64,000 bases of DNA from Rebecca billardiae RCC1528 (lineage: Eukaryota > Haptophyta). The position numbers and the translations under genes are program-made. The notes beneath the pieces were generated by a model that searched no databases, was not told where the DNA came from, and saw nothing but the letters and a program-made list of their open reading frames with translations. Shown piece after piece: positions 62,862-64,000 of this stretch (its first letter is position 1; each line of letters opens with the position of its first letter). The stretch is from NCBI GenBank assembly GCA_965240325.2, contig OZ251222.1:2170001-2234000 (forward strand), read 5' to 3'.

Positions 62862-64000
62862 ATGGCGGACGCGAGCGCCAATAACGCGCCTTTCTGGGTC
62901 GACCCCGAGGGCCGCGAGTACCGGCGCGTGCGCGACATTGGCCGCGGGCAGTACGGCCTCGTGAGCCTGCTGCAGCGCATCGGCGATGCTCACAAGCGCG
63001 TCGTCAAGGCGGTCAACTTGAGCGGCCTCTCCGCGGCCGAGCGCGACGCTGCGGCTCGCGAGGTCGTGATCCTGCAGAAGCTGCGCCACCCGAACATCAT
63101 CGAGTACATCGACAGCTTCGAGAGCGGGGAGGGGTCGAGCGCCGCGCTGAACATCGTGATGGAGCACGCTGACGGCGGCACGCTCGCCGAGCGCATCGCT
63201 GAGCAGTACGGCGAGCCGTTGGACGCGGGGCTCGTGCGCTCGTGGTTTGCGCAGCTCGCGTCCGCGCTCGCGCACGTGCACGCGGCGCGCGTGCTGCACC
63301 GGGACCTGAAGACGGCGAACGTGCTGCTGCACCGCGAGCGCATCAAGCTGAGCGACTTCGGCATCGCGCGGCCCCTCTCGACCATGTCCGAGTTCGCCAA
63401 GACCACCATCGGCACGCCATACTACCTGAGCCCCGAGATGATCACGGGCAAGCCGTACGATGCCAAGTCGGACGTGTGGGCGCTGGGCGTGGTGCTGTAC
63501 GAGGTGGCGACGCTGGAGCGGCCGTTCCAGGGGGACAACCTGCACGTGCTCGGCCGGCGCATCGTCGAGAACAAGCCCACGCCGTCGGAGGAGAGCGCCG
63601 CAGGCCGCGTGCAGCCGCCGGGCGTGCACAGGCTGATCGCGCGCTGCCTCGTGACTGAGCCCGCCGAGCGCGCGACTCTGGACGAGCTGCTCGACGACGA
63701 GTGCGTGCGCGAGCTCGCGCGCGCGCTGTCGGCGGACGTCGCGTCGCCGCCGGGCCGGCCGACCGGGCGCGAGGAGTCCGCCGCCGCCACGCCCGCGCCG
63801 ATCATCCCTCAGCGCTCCTCCAGCCTGGGCAGCGCTGAGCGCAGCGCCATGCACGGCCTGCTCAGCCCTATGGCGTCGAGCGGCGGCTCGGACGCAGTGG
63901 CGGGCTCGGCCGTGCTCACGGTGCTGCGCGAGCTGCGCGAGCCCCTCGACGGCGCGCGCGGCGAGCAGCAGGCGTTCTCCGCCAACCTGGGCCACACCGC
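62862..64000 (+). CDS. NEK-like serine/threonine protein kinase, 3' end outside the window
   Basis: Open from ATG 62862 to the window edge (379 full codons, no stop), so it is partial. It has all the kinase landmarks: Gly-loop IGRGQYG (residues 27-32), VVKAV with Lys49, E in REVVILQKLRHPNII, catalytic loop HRDLKTANVLL (near 146), DFGIARPL (near 165), activation segment TTIGTPYYLSPEM, and DVWALGVVLYEV. The TPYYLSPE signature and the DFGIAR context fit the NEK (NIMA-related) family, which works in the cell cycle and cilia. The catalytic domain ends near residue 275; what follows is Ser/Ala-rich and then begins a helical region (AVLTVLRELREPLDGARGEQQ). Neither a complete C-terminus nor the NEK subtype can be judged. 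Confidence 0.88.
   Translation, partial: MADASANNAPFWVDPEGREYRRVRDIGRGQYGLVSLLQRIGDAHKRVVKAVNLSGLSAAERDAAAREVVILQKLRHPNIIEYIDSFESGEGSSAALNIVMEHADGGTLAERIAEQYGEPLDAGLVRSWFAQLASALAHVHAARVLHRDLKTANVLLHRERIKLSDFGIARPLSTMSEFAKTTIGTPYYLSPEMITGKPYDAKSDVWALGVVLYEVATLERPFQGDNLHVLGRRIVENKPTPSEESAAGRVQPPGVHRLIARCLVTEPAERATLDELLDDECVRELARALSADVASPPGRPTGREESAAATPAPIIPQRSSSLGSAERSAMHGLLSPMASSGGSDAVAGSAVLTVLRELREPLDGARGEQQAFSANLGHT

Overview
The window is nuclear DNA from a very GC-rich unicellular eukaryote. Genes lie on both strands, are closely spaced, and several start head-to-head. Where a reading frame breaks inside a recognisable domain, the gap is closed by a short intron (107-208 bases in host genes) that usually starts GTGCGC/GTGTGC and ends GCGCAG or a close variant. 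The reading phase matches at every junction I placed. A GT29 sialyltransferase, a sialate O-acetylesterase-like protein, a GT69 glycosyltransferase, tandem channel modules and this base composition best fit a haptophyte alga of the Emiliania/Gephyrocapsa type. That assignment is inference: no marker gene is present to prove it.

Layout. 0.1-9 kb: a SPOUT (RlmH-like) methyltransferase-fold protein, a membrane Kelch/RING-H2 protein (5 exons), an SDS22-type LRR protein, oligoribonuclease, and a secreted sialate O-acetylesterase-like SGNH esterase. 9.9-15.4 kb: a piggyBac-like DNA transposon whose 5' side has been replaced by an inverted copy of its own 3' end, giving two 1,729-base arms flanked by TTAT. 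15.5-17.4 kb: a Sel1-repeat/MYND protein. 18-27.3 kb (minus): a predicted ~2,979-residue ion channel with two complete channel-CNBD-ankyrin modules. 28.6-38.6 kb (minus): a non-LTR retrotransposon encoding AP-endonuclease, reverse transcriptase, RNase H, a zinc knuckle and an OTU-like protease. The endonuclease is split between two overlapping frames.

38.6-46.7 kb (minus): an unrecognised basic protein, then an SCFD2-like Sec1/Munc18-family protein carrying a ~860-residue Ala/Glu/Lys/Arg repeat and an acidic-tryptophan tail. 46.8-53.5 kb (plus): THOC5 (mRNA export) and an ERCC6L2-type SNF2 ATPase. 53.8-60 kb: a GT29 sialyltransferase divergent from a GT69-GT32-like-lectin fusion, separated by only 97 bases. 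60.2-62.3 kb: non-coding duplicated blocks bounded by microsatellites. 62.9 kb to the end: the N-terminal part of a NEK-like kinase that runs off the window.

Themes. Three genes (esterase, GT29, GT69 fusion) point to secretory-pathway glycan or sialic-acid metabolism. SCFD2-like, GT29 and GT69 proteins all belong to ER/Golgi biology. THOC5/SCFD2 and GT29/GT69 are divergent pairs likely to share promoters. Positions were worked out by reading the sequence; splice sites are predictions without transcript support.
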